This document shows, one piece after another, positions 13,046 through 21,323 of a stretch of DNA of 64,000 nt. The position numbers and the translations under genes are program-made. Below the pieces are notes generated by a model. That model did not search any database. It was given only the letters and a program-made list of their open reading frames with translations, and was not told the DNA's origin. The number at the start of each line of letters is the position of its first letter. Position 1 is the stretch's first letter. This stretch comes from Sphingomonas sp. Root241 (GTDB taxonomy: Bacteria > Pseudomonadota > Alphaproteobacteria > Sphingomonadales > Sphingomonadaceae): NCBI RefSeq assembly GCF_001428865.1, contig NZ_LMIV01000004.1:128061-192060 (forward strand). The letters are read 5' to 3'.

Positions 13046-14218
13046 TCAGTCTGCGGCCGCGGTGATCCACCCGATCGCGACATCTTCATGCGCCCCGCCG
13101 ATCCATGTGCCGGTAACCCCGAATGAATCGTCCAGCGCCACCAGATCGGCGCGGTAGCCGGGGGCGATCGTGCCGAGGCTATCGCCGAGGCCGAGGAGCG
13201 CGGCCGGCGCGTGTGCCGCCATGCACGCTGCTGCCTCGACCGACGTGCCGAGCATCTTCACGGAATTGGCGAGCGCCGCGGCCATGTCGAGATGCGATCC
13301 GGCGATAGTGCCGTCCTCGTCCCGGCAGATCCCGTCCACAACGCGGATGTGGCGACCCTGGAGCATGAACTCGTCCACGTCGTTGCCGACAGAGGGCATC
13401 GCATCGGTGACCAGCATGAGCTGCTCCGGCGGCTTGCAGCGCAGCGCGATCTTCAGCGTGGTCGGGCTGACATGGTGGCCATCGACGATGATTCCGCAGA
13501 TCAGCTCGGGCCGTTCGAGCGCCGCGCCGGTCAGCCCCGGCGCACGCGAGGTGAGCGGGGACATGGCATTGAACAAATGGGTGATGCCGGTGGCGCCGGC
13601 CTCGACCGCAGCGATCGATTGCTCGTACGTGGCGTTGCTGTGACCAGCGGCGACGATCACGCCGGCATCGGCCAGGCGGCGGATCGAGGCGGGATCGGTC
13701 TGCTCGGGCGCGAGCGTCACCAGTGTGCGGCCGCGCTTCAGCAAGGTCAGGACGGCGAGGCCCTCGTCGTCGAGCGCGCGGATCTTGTCGGCGCGGTGGA
13801 TGCCGCGGCGGTCGACATTGAGGAAAGGCCCCTCGATATGGATGCCGAGCACCCCCGGCACCCCTTGAGCGATCGCCTCATCGACCGCAGCGACGGCGCG
13901 GCGGATCACGTCGAGATCGTCGCTGATCAGCGTCGGCAGAAAGCCGGTGGTGCCGAAGCGGCGATGTGCCGCGCCGATCGCCGCGATCCCCTCGACCGTC
14001 GGCGATTCGTTGAACAGCACGCCGCCGCCGCCATTGACCTGGGTGTCGATGAACCCGGGGAGCAGCATCGCGCCCTCGAGGTCGTGGTGTGCGGAATCGG
14101 CGGGAACCTCGCTCGCCGGAACGACGCCGACGATGCGATCGCCATCGACCAGAACGGCTTCGCCGTCGCGAAGGACACCCGCGCGAAGCACGCGGCCATT
14201 GACCAGAGCAGTGACCAT
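13046..14218 (-). CDS. nagA: N-acetylglucosamine-6-phosphate deacetylase
   Basis: 390 residues. NagA hydrolyses GlcNAc-6-phosphate to glucosamine-6-phosphate and acetate in the cytoplasm. PGFIDTQVNGGGG near residue 55 has the Gln-Asn form usual in NagA instead of His-x-His. Further metal and active-site motifs are HIEGPFLN with the metal Glu, AGHSNA, THLFNAM and the catalytic Asp in LVTDAM. An amidohydrolase beta-sandwich tail ends with GYRADLVALD. Its ATG overlaps the stop of nagB-II (TGATG), so it is translated from the same message in the order gntR, nagB-II, nagA. The product feeds NagB-II directly. Confidence 0.95.
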   Translation of the reverse strand: MVTALVNGRVLRAGVLRDGEAVLVDGDRIVGVVPASEVPADSAHHDLEGAMLLPGFIDTQVNGGGGVLFNESPTVEGIAAIGAAHRRFGTTGFLPTLISDDLDVIRRAVAAVDEAIAQGVPGVLGIHIEGPFLNVDRRGIHRADKIRALDDEGLAVLTLLKRGRTLVTLAPEQTDPASIRRLADAGVIVAAGHSNATYEQSIAAVEAGATGITHLFNAMSPLTSRAPGLTGAALERPELICGIIVDGHHVSPTTLKIALRCKPPEQLMLVTDAMPSVGNDVDEFMLQGRHIRVVDGICRDEDGTIAGSHLDMAAALANSVKMLGTSVEAAACMAAHAPAALLGLGDSLGTIAPGYRADLVALDDSFGVTGTWIGGAHEDVAIGWITAAAD

Positions 14219-15249
14219 CAGACGGTTTCGGTGACCTTGGCGAGCAGGGGAGGGCGATCGGGGTCCAGCCCGCGACGCAGCGATAGCGCGTTGACCGCGC
14301 GATAAAAGGCCTGGATCTGCAGCATCGGTTCGATCGCAGGGTGCGCAGTCGGGTGCGGCAGCTGGACCGCACCGGGCACCTCGCCGCCGCTCACCAGCAC
14401 GTCGCCGCCGCGCGCGAGCACATCGGCGACTAGCTCGTCGACGCCGTCGGCGGTCTCGTCACCCTGGCGGAAGACGAGCAGCGGGAAGTCGGGGCCGACC
14501 AATGCCATCGGGCCGTGGCGAACTTCGGCAGCGCTGAACGCCTCGGCATGGAGCCCGCAGGTCTCCTTGAACTTGAGCGCGGCCTCCTGCGCGATGCCGA
14601 AGCCGAGTCCGCGGCCGATGACGTACAGGCCCTGCGCGCGCGCCAGCCGATCGACCATCGGCGACCAATCGGACGCCCACGCCCGTTCGAGCAGCGCGGG
14701 GGCGCCGTACAGTGCCTCGAGCAATTCGCCGTCGCCGGCCCATTCGCCGACGAGGTGGAGCAAACCGGCAAGGCTGGCGATGTACGATTTGGTCGCGGCG
14801 ACGCTGACTTCGGCGCCGGCATGGAGCGGCAGGAAGGTGTCGACATCGTCCGCCAGCGGCGAATCGGCGGTGTTGACCAATGCGACCGTGCGCGCCCCGC
14901 CTTGCTTTGCCGCGCGCATCGCCGAGAGGATGTCGGGGCTCTTGCCCGACTGGGAGATGCCGATCGCCAGCATCCCCGTGAGGTCCGCCGCGGCCCCATA
15001 GACCGATGAAATAGAAGGTGCCGCCGACGTGGTCAGCACGCCCAGCCGCGTCTCGATCAGATACTTGCCGAACGTCGCGGCGTGATCCGAGCTCCCGCGC
15101 GCGCAGGTGAGCACGCCGCGCGGGTGCGCTGCCCGCAGATCCGCGGCGAGCGCCGTCACTGCGGTCTGATTGGCGGCGAGCTGGCGGCGCACGACCGCCG
15201 CGGCTTCACCGGCCTCTTGAAACATCTTGGTCGTCTCGGGACTCGTCAC
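14218..15249 (-). CDS. nagB-II: Glucosamine-6-phosphate deaminase, SIS type (NagB-II)
   Basis: 343 residues from GTG 15249. Two SIS domains are seen: GVLTCARGSSDHAATFGKY with GISQSGKSPD in the first, and YVIGRGLGFGIAQEAALKFKE with EVRHGPMALV in the second. This is the isomerase half of GlmS without the glutaminase, the form used as deaminase in proteobacteria lacking classical NagB; it converts glucosamine-6-phosphate to fructose-6-phosphate and ammonia. The GTG is chosen because homologues begin with a similar short lead before MFQEAG; ATG 15225 is the alternative. It starts four bases behind the gntR stop and overlaps nagA. Confidence 0.92.
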   Translation of the reverse strand: MTSPETTKMFQEAGEAAAVVRRQLAANQTAVTALAADLRAAHPRGVLTCARGSSDHAATFGKYLIETRLGVLTTSAAPSISSVYGAAADLTGMLAIGISQSGKSPDILSAMRAAKQGGARTVALVNTADSPLADDVDTFLPLHAGAEVSVAATKSYIASLAGLLHLVGEWAGDGELLEALYGAPALLERAWASDWSPMVDRLARAQGLYVIGRGLGFGIAQEAALKFKETCGLHAEAFSAAEVRHGPMALVGPDFPLLVFRQGDETADGVDELVADVLARGGDVLVSGGEVPGAVQLPHPTAHPAIEPMLQIQAFYRAVNALSLRRGLDPDRPPLLAKVTETV

Positions 15250-15253
15250 TGCA

Positions 15254-15997
15254 TCAGCCTCGCGTGTCGAGTTCGGCGACGAAATCATAGACATCGCCGC
15301 GATACCAGCTCCGCGTCGCCTCGATGACCCGGCCATCGGAAAGGAAACCCCGGCGCTCGATATAAAGTCCTGGAGCGCCCGCTTCGATCCCGAGCAATTT
15401 GGCCTGATCGGCATTGAACAGCACGGCGCGGAGCCGCTGGAGCGCGCGGACCGGACGATTGCCAGTGACTTCGAGCGCGGCATACAACGAGGCGCCGACG
15501 ACTTCCTCGCTGTCGAGGCCGAAGCCGGGGATCGTCGAATATTCGAGCGCCATCGGCGTATCGTCGGCGAAGCGGATACGATTGAAGCGATACACCGCTG
15601 TGCCCGGGCTCAGCCCCAGAGTCAGGGCCTCGTCCGGAGTCACGGCACCCGACGATCGGGCGAGCCATTCGCTGCGCACCGTACGCCCGCGGGCGGCCAT
15701 GTCTTCGGAGAAGGACGAGAGCTTGGCGAACTGCTTCTCGACGCGGCCGGCGACGAAGGTGCCCGCGCCCTGGCGGCGGATCAGCAGGCCCTCATTGACC
15801 AGCGTGTCGAGCGCCTTGCGTAGCGTGATTCGCGATACCGAGAGATCGGCGGCGAGATCACGCTCAGCCGGCAATGCCTCATTGGGCTTGAGCACCTGAT
15901 CGCGCAACGCATCGCGCAGGGCGTCCTCCAGCCGCCGGTAAAGCGGGCCGCCACCGGTTGCATCGAGAGGTCGTATCTTTTCGGCCAGCAGCGGCAT
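15254..15997 (-). CDS. GntR/HutC family repressor with UTRA domain, NagQ-like
   Basis: 247 residues from ATG 15997, selected because GGGAG lies five bases upstream; ATG 16012 is also in frame. Residues 15-80 form the GntR winged helix (LYRRLEDALRDAL, LPAERDLAADLSVSRITLRKALDTLVNEGLL, GAGTFV). The rest is a UTRA effector domain (ALEYSTIPGFGL, GLYIERRGF), which in NagR/DasR relatives binds phosphorylated amino sugars. It leads the nagB-II-nagA unit and faces the TonB receptor gene. The intergenic region holds repeated TGGTAT/TGGTCT half-sites, the half-site of the dre motif bound by NagR and DasR, so it very likely controls both directions and is relieved by GlcN-6-P or GlcNAc-6-P. Confidence 0.9.
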   Translation of the reverse strand: MPLLAEKIRPLDATGGGPLYRRLEDALRDALRDQVLKPNEALPAERDLAADLSVSRITLRKALDTLVNEGLLIRRQGAGTFVAGRVEKQFAKLSSFSEDMAARGRTVRSEWLARSSGAVTPDEALTLGLSPGTAVYRFNRIRFADDTPMALEYSTIPGFGLDSEEVVGASLYAALEVTGNRPVRALQRLRAVLFNADQAKLLGIEAGAPGLYIERRGFLSDGRVIEATRSWYRGDVYDFVAELDTRG

Positions 15998-16035
15998 GTC
16001 GGCTCCCACCATTGGGCTTAGGTGCGTCAGAAGCA

Positions 16036-16058
16036 ATACTAATACCAATAACATACCA
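16036..16058 (-). promoter_or_regulatory. Candidate GntR half-site repeat before gntR-nagB-nagA
   Basis: On the minus strand TGGTAT occurs at 16058-16053 and again at 16047-16042, an 11-base period, with a TAGTAT directly behind. The same TGGTAT-N5-TGGTAT arrangement occurs on the plus strand at 16160-16176 before the TonB receptor gene. It sits 39 to 61 bases before the chosen gntR start, as expected for autoregulation. Confidence 0.55.
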
Positions 16059-16135
16059 CAGGCTAGCCATAAAATGCACCTTCTCGGCGCATATGCTCGT
16101 CATATTTGTGAAAGATTCCCTCTTGACGAGTGTAG

Positions 16136-16176
16136 TGGTCTGACGGATGGTCTGCTTAGTGGTATGCAAATGGTAT
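16136..16176 (+). promoter_or_regulatory. Four tandem TGGTnT half-sites before the nag TonB receptor
   Basis: TGGTCT starts at 16136 and 16148, TGGTAT at 16160 and 16171, giving spacings of 12, 12 and 11 bases on one strand, close to one helical turn each. The last site runs into TATAAA (16174-16179), a possible -10. A TTGACG at 16123 is a possible -35 for an upstream start. TGGTCT is the half-site of the dre element of NagR/DasR repressors. A direct-repeat array rather than a palindrome is unusual for a GntR dimer. Confidence 0.55.
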
Positions 16177-16219
16177 AAAAAAAGACATGCCATAAAAAAT
16201 CATCTTAAGGGGATGAGAC

Positions 16220-18901
16220 ATGGGGATTCGGACTTTTCTTGTCGGCACCGCCAGCGCGATCGCGCTGCTTTCGGGCGCCGCCCACGCACAGACAGCAGAT
16301 GAAACACCGGCAGCGGCCGGGGCACAGGACGGCGAGGAAATCGTCGTCACGGGCTATCGCGCCTCACTGGCGGCGGCGATCGAGACCAAGCGCAACGCCA
16401 ATTCGATCGTCGATTCGGTTTCGGCCGAAGACGTCGGCAAATTCCCCAACACCAACGTCGCCGAAGCGCTGACATTGGTACCGGGCGTCACTGTCGATCG
16501 CCAGTTCGGTCAGGGCGAGAAGGTTTCGATCCTCGGCACCGATCCGGCGCTCAATCGCACGCTCCTCAATGGCCAGACGGTCGCTTCGGCCGACTGGTTC
16601 ATCCTCGATTCGCCCGGTCGCACGTTCAATTACGCACTCCTCGCGCCGCAGCTCGTCAGCCGGGTCGATGTGCACAAATCGGCCGAGTCGCGGATCGATG
16701 AAGGCTCCATCGGCGGCACGGTCAACGTCGTCACGCGCAAGCCGCTCGATCTCAAGCCGTTCACGGTCGCCGGCACGCTCGGCTATCTCTACAATGACCG
16801 CTCGGAAAAGGGCGACGTGCAGGGCTCGGCTTTGGTCAGCTGGCACAACGAGGCCGGCACGCTCGGCTTCCTCGCTTCGTTCCAGCGCGCCAAGGACCAG
16901 CTCCGCCGCGACGGCCTCGAAGCCTATGGCACGATCACTGCGGACTTCTGGAACGGCCGCAACGATGCCGGCACCAGCTCGATCACCACGGGCAATTGCA
17001 CCGGCACCTGCGCGACGACGCTCGCCGCCAATCCCAAGGCGGTGTTCCCCAACGCGTTCGGCACCTCCTATTTCGAGCAGGGCCGCGAGCGCCTGACCTA
17101 TTCGGCGGCGGCGCAGTGGCGGCCGGTGCCCGAGCTGACGGTCGGCCTCGACTACCTCCGCATCGACGCGACCTACGACAATCTCAATCAGTCGATGTAT
17201 GCCTTCCCGGGCAACACCTGGAACAGCGCCGGCGCGCTCAATGCGCTCCAGGTGCAGGACGGGATCGTCACCCAGGCATCGTTCACCAACGCGCTGTCGG
17301 TGCTCGACGCGCAATATCGCACCGCCGAGATGCATTCCGAGACCTGGCATGGCCAGATCGGCTGGGAAGGCGTCAACTGGGCCCTCAATGTCGAGGGCGG
17401 CATGTCCGACGCCGACGGCGGCACCAAGAAGCAGGTGTTCCTCGAGTTCCTCAACTGGGCGAATTACACCGTCGACATCAGCGGTGCGCCAAAGAGCCCC
17501 GGCACGCTCAGCTACTCCACCGACGTGCTCGGCAATCCCGCGGCATTCCGGACGGACCCGGGCTGGAGCGGCAACCTCGTCGAGAAGCCGACCAGCGACA
17601 AGGAGCGCTATGGCCAGGCGGATCTGACCTTCAAGTTCGACGGGTCGGTGAAGAGCCTGCAGGTCGGTTACAAATATCGTCGCCACGAGACCGGCCAGCG
17701 TTATGCGGGCGTCACCGTCGCTGGTGTCAACGTGCCGGCTTCGCAGTTCGATACGAGCCAGGTGAGCGACAATTATCTGCGCGGCTTCAACGGCGTGAAC
17801 GACCAGATGACCGGCCGTTTCAAGATCAACGGCAATTCGATGGTCGATTATGTCGAGGGCGGCAGCTGGGTGCCCGGAGGTGGGGCGGTCCCGACGCCGT
17901 CGCAATTCGCCGCGGTCGAGTTCGCCGCCGGCAATTGGGATGTGACCGAGGATATCCACGCCGCCTATGCGCAGATCAATTTCGAGCAGGGCGCGCTGCG
18001 TGGCAATATCGGTGCGCGCTACGTCAACACGTCGAGCGAAAGCGCCGGTTTCGTCTGCACCGCGGGGACATGTGCCACAGCGGCGAACTGGACGTGGCAG
18101 GCCACGAACAAGAGCTATGAGAATGTCCTGCCGACGATCAATCTCGCGATCGACCTGAAGAAGGACCTGATCTTCCGTTTCTCGGCAACGCAGGTGATCG
18201 CACGGCCGAACTATGCCGACATGACCAACTCGTTCTGGCTGGCGGATTCGATCCTCACCGGCGGCGGCGGCAATCCCGATCTCGATCCTTATGAATCGGA
18301 CAATTTCAACGCGTCGCTCGAATGGTATTTCGCGCCGCGCGCGATCCTGGCGGGCGAGGTCTTCGTCAAGAGCATCTCGAACTACATCCTGTCGCAGACC
18401 GTGCCCGAGGATCATTTCAACACGTCGCAGGGCCGTGTCACCACCTATAATGTCAGCCGTCCGTTCAACGCGGGTTCGGCGCAAGTGAAGGGCTTCGCGA
18501 TCGCGTATCAGCAGAATCTGCCCTACGGGTTCGGTGTGCTCGCAAACTACACCTATTCGGACGGCGAAGGGCAGGACGGCGCGGACCTGCCGTATAATTC
18601 GCGGCACCAGGTGAGCTTCAGTCCGTTCTTCGAGAGCGGACCGGTGTCGATCCGCGGAACCTATACCTGGCGGTCGAAATATTTCACCGGGATCGACCGC
18701 GGCGACATGATGTTCGTCCGCGACACGGCGAATGTCGATCTCTCGGCGACGTACAACATCACCGAGAATATCGGCCTGACGATCTCGGGCATGAACCTGA
18801 CCGACAGCGAGTATTACGCTTATGCCAACACGCCGCGCCTGCCGCGTGGAGTGTACCGTACCGGGCGCAGGGCGCTCGCTTCCGTGAACGTCAACTTCTG
18901 A
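16220..18901 (+). CDS. TonB-dependent receptor for GlcNAc/chitooligosaccharides
   Basis: 893 residues. A signal peptide ends at SGAAHAQ, followed by a low-complexity linker and the TonB box EEIVVTGYR near residue 40. The plug domain (SVSAEDVGKFPNTNVAEAL, VNVVTRKPL) and a long barrel follow, ending with the outer membrane Phe in NVNF. It belongs to the Xanthomonas/Caulobacter carbohydrate receptor type (TIGR01782-like). AAGGGG seven bases ahead of the ATG is the ribosome binding site. The gene faces the nag repressor and is followed by GH20 and the GlcNAc PTS, so it most likely imports chitin oligomers across the outer membrane. A strong terminator follows, separating it from the GH20 gene. 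Confidence 0.92.
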   Translation: MGIRTFLVGTASAIALLSGAAHAQTADETPAAAGAQDGEEIVVTGYRASLAAAIETKRNANSIVDSVSAEDVGKFPNTNVAEALTLVPGVTVDRQFGQGEKVSILGTDPALNRTLLNGQTVASADWFILDSPGRTFNYALLAPQLVSRVDVHKSAESRIDEGSIGGTVNVVTRKPLDLKPFTVAGTLGYLYNDRSEKGDVQGSALVSWHNEAGTLGFLASFQRAKDQLRRDGLEAYGTITADFWNGRNDAGTSSITTGNCTGTCATTLAANPKAVFPNAFGTSYFEQGRERLTYSAAAQWRPVPELTVGLDYLRIDATYDNLNQSMYAFPGNTWNSAGALNALQVQDGIVTQASFTNALSVLDAQYRTAEMHSETWHGQIGWEGVNWALNVEGGMSDADGGTKKQVFLEFLNWANYTVDISGAPKSPGTLSYSTDVLGNPAAFRTDPGWSGNLVEKPTSDKERYGQADLTFKFDGSVKSLQVGYKYRRHETGQRYAGVTVAGVNVPASQFDTSQVSDNYLRGFNGVNDQMTGRFKINGNSMVDYVEGGSWVPGGGAVPTPSQFAAVEFAAGNWDVTEDIHAAYAQINFEQGALRGNIGARYVNTSSESAGFVCTAGTCATAANWTWQATNKSYENVLPTINLAIDLKKDLIFRFSATQVIARPNYADMTNSFWLADSILTGGGGNPDLDPYESDNFNASLEWYFAPRAILAGEVFVKSISNYILSQTVPEDHFNTSQGRVTTYNVSRPFNAGSAQVKGFAIAYQQNLPYGFGVLANYTYSDGEGQDGADLPYNSRHQVSFSPFFESGPVSIRGTYTWRSKYFTGIDRGDMMFVRDTANVDLSATYNITENIGLTISGMNLTDSEYYAYANTPRLPRGVYRTGRRALASVNVNF

Positions 18902-18922
18902 GATGGCGGCACGTGCATGACA

Positions 18923-18967
18923 GGGCGGCGGAGATTCGAGAGATCGTCTCTCCGCCGCCCATTTTTT
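18923..18967 (+). terminator. Rho-independent terminator after the nag TonB receptor
   Basis: GGGCGGCGGAGA (18923-18934) pairs perfectly with TCTCCGCCGCCC (18949-18960) across a 14-base loop, then A and six T follow (18962-18967). It lies 22 bases behind the receptor stop and 84 bases ahead of the GH20 start, so the hexosaminidase and PTS genes probably depend on read-through or on their own promoter. Confidence 0.88.
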
Positions 18968-19050
18968 CGCCTCGTCGAAATGGCGGGCAGCCGATTGAGC
19001 GGGGCGCGAAACCGCCTAAGCTCGTCGTGCATCATCGCCGGGAGCCGCGC

Positions 19051-21318
19051 TTGATTTCCTTTGCTCGATCACTGGTGGCGCTCGGCGCCGTGCTGGCCGC
19101 GACGCCTGCGCTGGCGCAGGTGCCCGGGCTGTTGCCGGTGCCGGCGGAACTGCATGCGGGGAAGGGCGCGCTCGCGGTTAGCGGGAAGACGGCGCTGGTG
19201 GTGCCGGACGGAGATGCCGGCGCGCGCAATGCGGCCGAGCGCCTCGCGGCGCTGATCGCGGAATCGCGTGGCCTCAAGCTCGGGGTCGGATCGCGGGCAT
19301 CGGGACCATCGATCCGGTTCGTCCGCGCCGCGACAGGCAAGCCCGAAAGCTATCGCCTCGACGTGACGCCGCGGGGCGCTGTCATCACCTCGGGTGATGA
19401 TGCGGGTTTGCTTTATGGCGCGGTCACTCTGTGGCAGGCGATGACGCAGGTGCCGGGGAAGGGCGCAGTCGAGGTTCCGGCGTTCGGCGCCGTGGACGCT
19501 CCGCGGTTCGGCTGGCGTGGGCTGATGCTCGACAGTGCGCGGCACTTCCAGTCGCCCGCTTATGTGCGCAAGCTGATCGACTGGATGGCGGTCAACAAGC
19601 TCAACACGCTACATTGGCATCTGGTCGACGATCAGGGCTGGCGGGTCGAGATCAGGAAATACCCCAAGCTCACCGAAATCTCAGGCTGGCGCCATCCCGC
19701 GACTGCGCCCGGCGCGCCGCAGCTGCCCAGGGTCGGCGGCTATTACTCGCAGGGTGAGATTCGCGGCATCGTCGCTTATGCTGCGCAGCGTAACGTCACG
19801 ATCGTCCCCGAGATCGAGATGCCCGGCCACGCGCTCGCGGCGATCCGCGCCTATCCCGAGCTCGGCACCGGCGTGCCGATCCCGCCGGGCACCGAGAGCG
19901 ACTGGGGCGTCTTCCCCTGGCTCTACAATGTCGACGACAAGACCTTCGAATTCCTGGAGGATGTGCTCGACGAAGTGATCACCTTGTTCCCGTCGAAATA
20001 CATCCATGTCGGCGGCGACGAGGCGGTGAAGGACCAGTGGAAGGGCTCAGCCGAGATCCAGGCGCGGATGAAGACGCTCGGCATCAAGGACGAGACCGCG
20101 CTCCAGGCCTGGTTCATGCACCGGATCGGCGAGCACCTGACGAAGCGCGGGCGCAAGTTGATCGGCTGGGACGAGATCCTCGAAGGCGGCCAGGTTCCGC
20201 CCGACGCGACGATCACTTCGTGGCGCGGGATCGAAGGCGCGATCACCGCGGCCAAGGCGGGCCATGACGCAGTGCTCAGCCCGTCGCCGACGCTCTATTT
20301 CGATCACCGTCAGGGCGCCGGAGACAGCGAGCCGCCGGGCCGCCTTGACGTAATGGACTTGAAGACGATCTATGGTTTCGATCCGGTGCCGCCGGAAATC
20401 CCGACGGCGCAGCAGCATCATGTCCTCGGCCTCCAGGCCAATCTGTGGACCGAGCATGTGCGTACCGAGGAACGCGCGGCGTGGATGACCTTCCCGCGGG
20501 CCTCGGCGGTCGCCGAGATCGGCTGGTCGGGGAAGGGGGCGAGCGACTTTAACGGCTTCGTCGATCGGGTAATTCCGCAAATGGCGCGGATGCACGGTCT
20601 GGGATTGAACGCGGCTATCAGCGCGTTCCAGGTAAAAACCGATGTCGACTACGCGCCCGGCAGGGACGATGTCACTGTCTCGCTCGCCAATCAGGCGGGG
20701 CTGACGATGCGCTACACCATCGACGGCAGCGCGATCAGTGCGAAGTCGCCGGTCTATGCCGGCCCGTTCAAGGCGAAGCTCCCCTTCGAGCTGAAGGCGG
20801 AAAGCGTGCATGACGGCCGCGGCGTGACCGGGGCGATCGCGCAGAAGGTCACGCAGCAAAGCGTGCGCTGGCGCAGCGACGAGGCGCTCAAGACCTGCAC
20901 CAATCGCGTCGTGCTCGCGCTCGAAGACGATTATCCGGCGAGCGGCAAGCGCGCGGTCTTCGTCTCCGACATCTTCAATCCCTGCTGGCTCTGGGAGAAG
21001 GCGCCCGTCGGCGGTGCAAGGCAGGTCGCCATCACCGTCGGGCAGATCCCGTTCAACTTCCAGGTCGGCAAGGACCGCGACGGCATCAAGTTCCAGACCC
21101 CGGCGACGCCCGAAGGCGAATTCGTCGTATATGCGGACAAATGCGAGGGCCCGCGCCTCGCGGTGCTTCCGCTCGCGCCGGCCACCGGCAATCCCGGGCT
21201 GACCCGGCTGGTCGCCCCGCTCGCGCCGCGCGCCGGGACCGGGACCTTGTGCATCACCTACACCGCCAAGGGCGTCGATCCGCTCTGGGCGATCGACGCC
21301 GTCGAGCTGATCTCGTGA
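19051..21318 (+). CDS. Beta-N-acetylhexosaminidase, GH20, secreted
   Basis: 755 residues from TTG 19051. The TTG is chosen because it directly starts a signal peptide (ISFARSLVALGAVLAATPALAQ) and has GGGAG six bases upstream; the frame is open further upstream but that part lacks protein character and includes the terminator. A GH20b domain is followed by the catalytic barrel: FGWRGLMLDSARHFQ, LNTLHWHLVDDQGWR, EIEMPGHA and HVGGDEAVKDQW with the catalytic Asp323-Glu324 pair. A C-terminal chitobiase-type domain (TMRYTIDGS) and about 150 extra residues complete it. It removes terminal GlcNAc from chitin oligomers in the periplasm or outside, giving the substrate of the PTS encoded next. Confidence 0.93.
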   Translation: MISFARSLVALGAVLAATPALAQVPGLLPVPAELHAGKGALAVSGKTALVVPDGDAGARNAAERLAALIAESRGLKLGVGSRASGPSIRFVRAATGKPESYRLDVTPRGAVITSGDDAGLLYGAVTLWQAMTQVPGKGAVEVPAFGAVDAPRFGWRGLMLDSARHFQSPAYVRKLIDWMAVNKLNTLHWHLVDDQGWRVEIRKYPKLTEISGWRHPATAPGAPQLPRVGGYYSQGEIRGIVAYAAQRNVTIVPEIEMPGHALAAIRAYPELGTGVPIPPGTESDWGVFPWLYNVDDKTFEFLEDVLDEVITLFPSKYIHVGGDEAVKDQWKGSAEIQARMKTLGIKDETALQAWFMHRIGEHLTKRGRKLIGWDEILEGGQVPPDATITSWRGIEGAITAAKAGHDAVLSPSPTLYFDHRQGAGDSEPPGRLDVMDLKTIYGFDPVPPEIPTAQQHHVLGLQANLWTEHVRTEERAAWMTFPRASAVAEIGWSGKGASDFNGFVDRVIPQMARMHGLGLNAAISAFQVKTDVDYAPGRDDVTVSLANQAGLTMRYTIDGSAISAKSPVYAGPFKAKLPFELKAESVHDGRGVTGAIAQKVTQQSVRWRSDEALKTCTNRVVLALEDDYPASGKRAVFVSDIFNPCWLWEKAPVGGARQVAITVGQIPFNFQVGKDRDGIKFQTPATPEGEFVVYADKCEGPRLAVLPLAPATGNPGLTRLVAPLAPRAGTGTLCITYTAKGVDPLWAIDAVELIS

Positions 21319-21323
21319 GTAAT

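Noticed and set aside
18913-19050. Longer N-terminus for the GH20 enzyme from GTG 18913
   Set aside because: The extra 46 codons cover the terminator hairpin and put non-signal sequence ahead of a good signal peptide that starts at TTG 19051.
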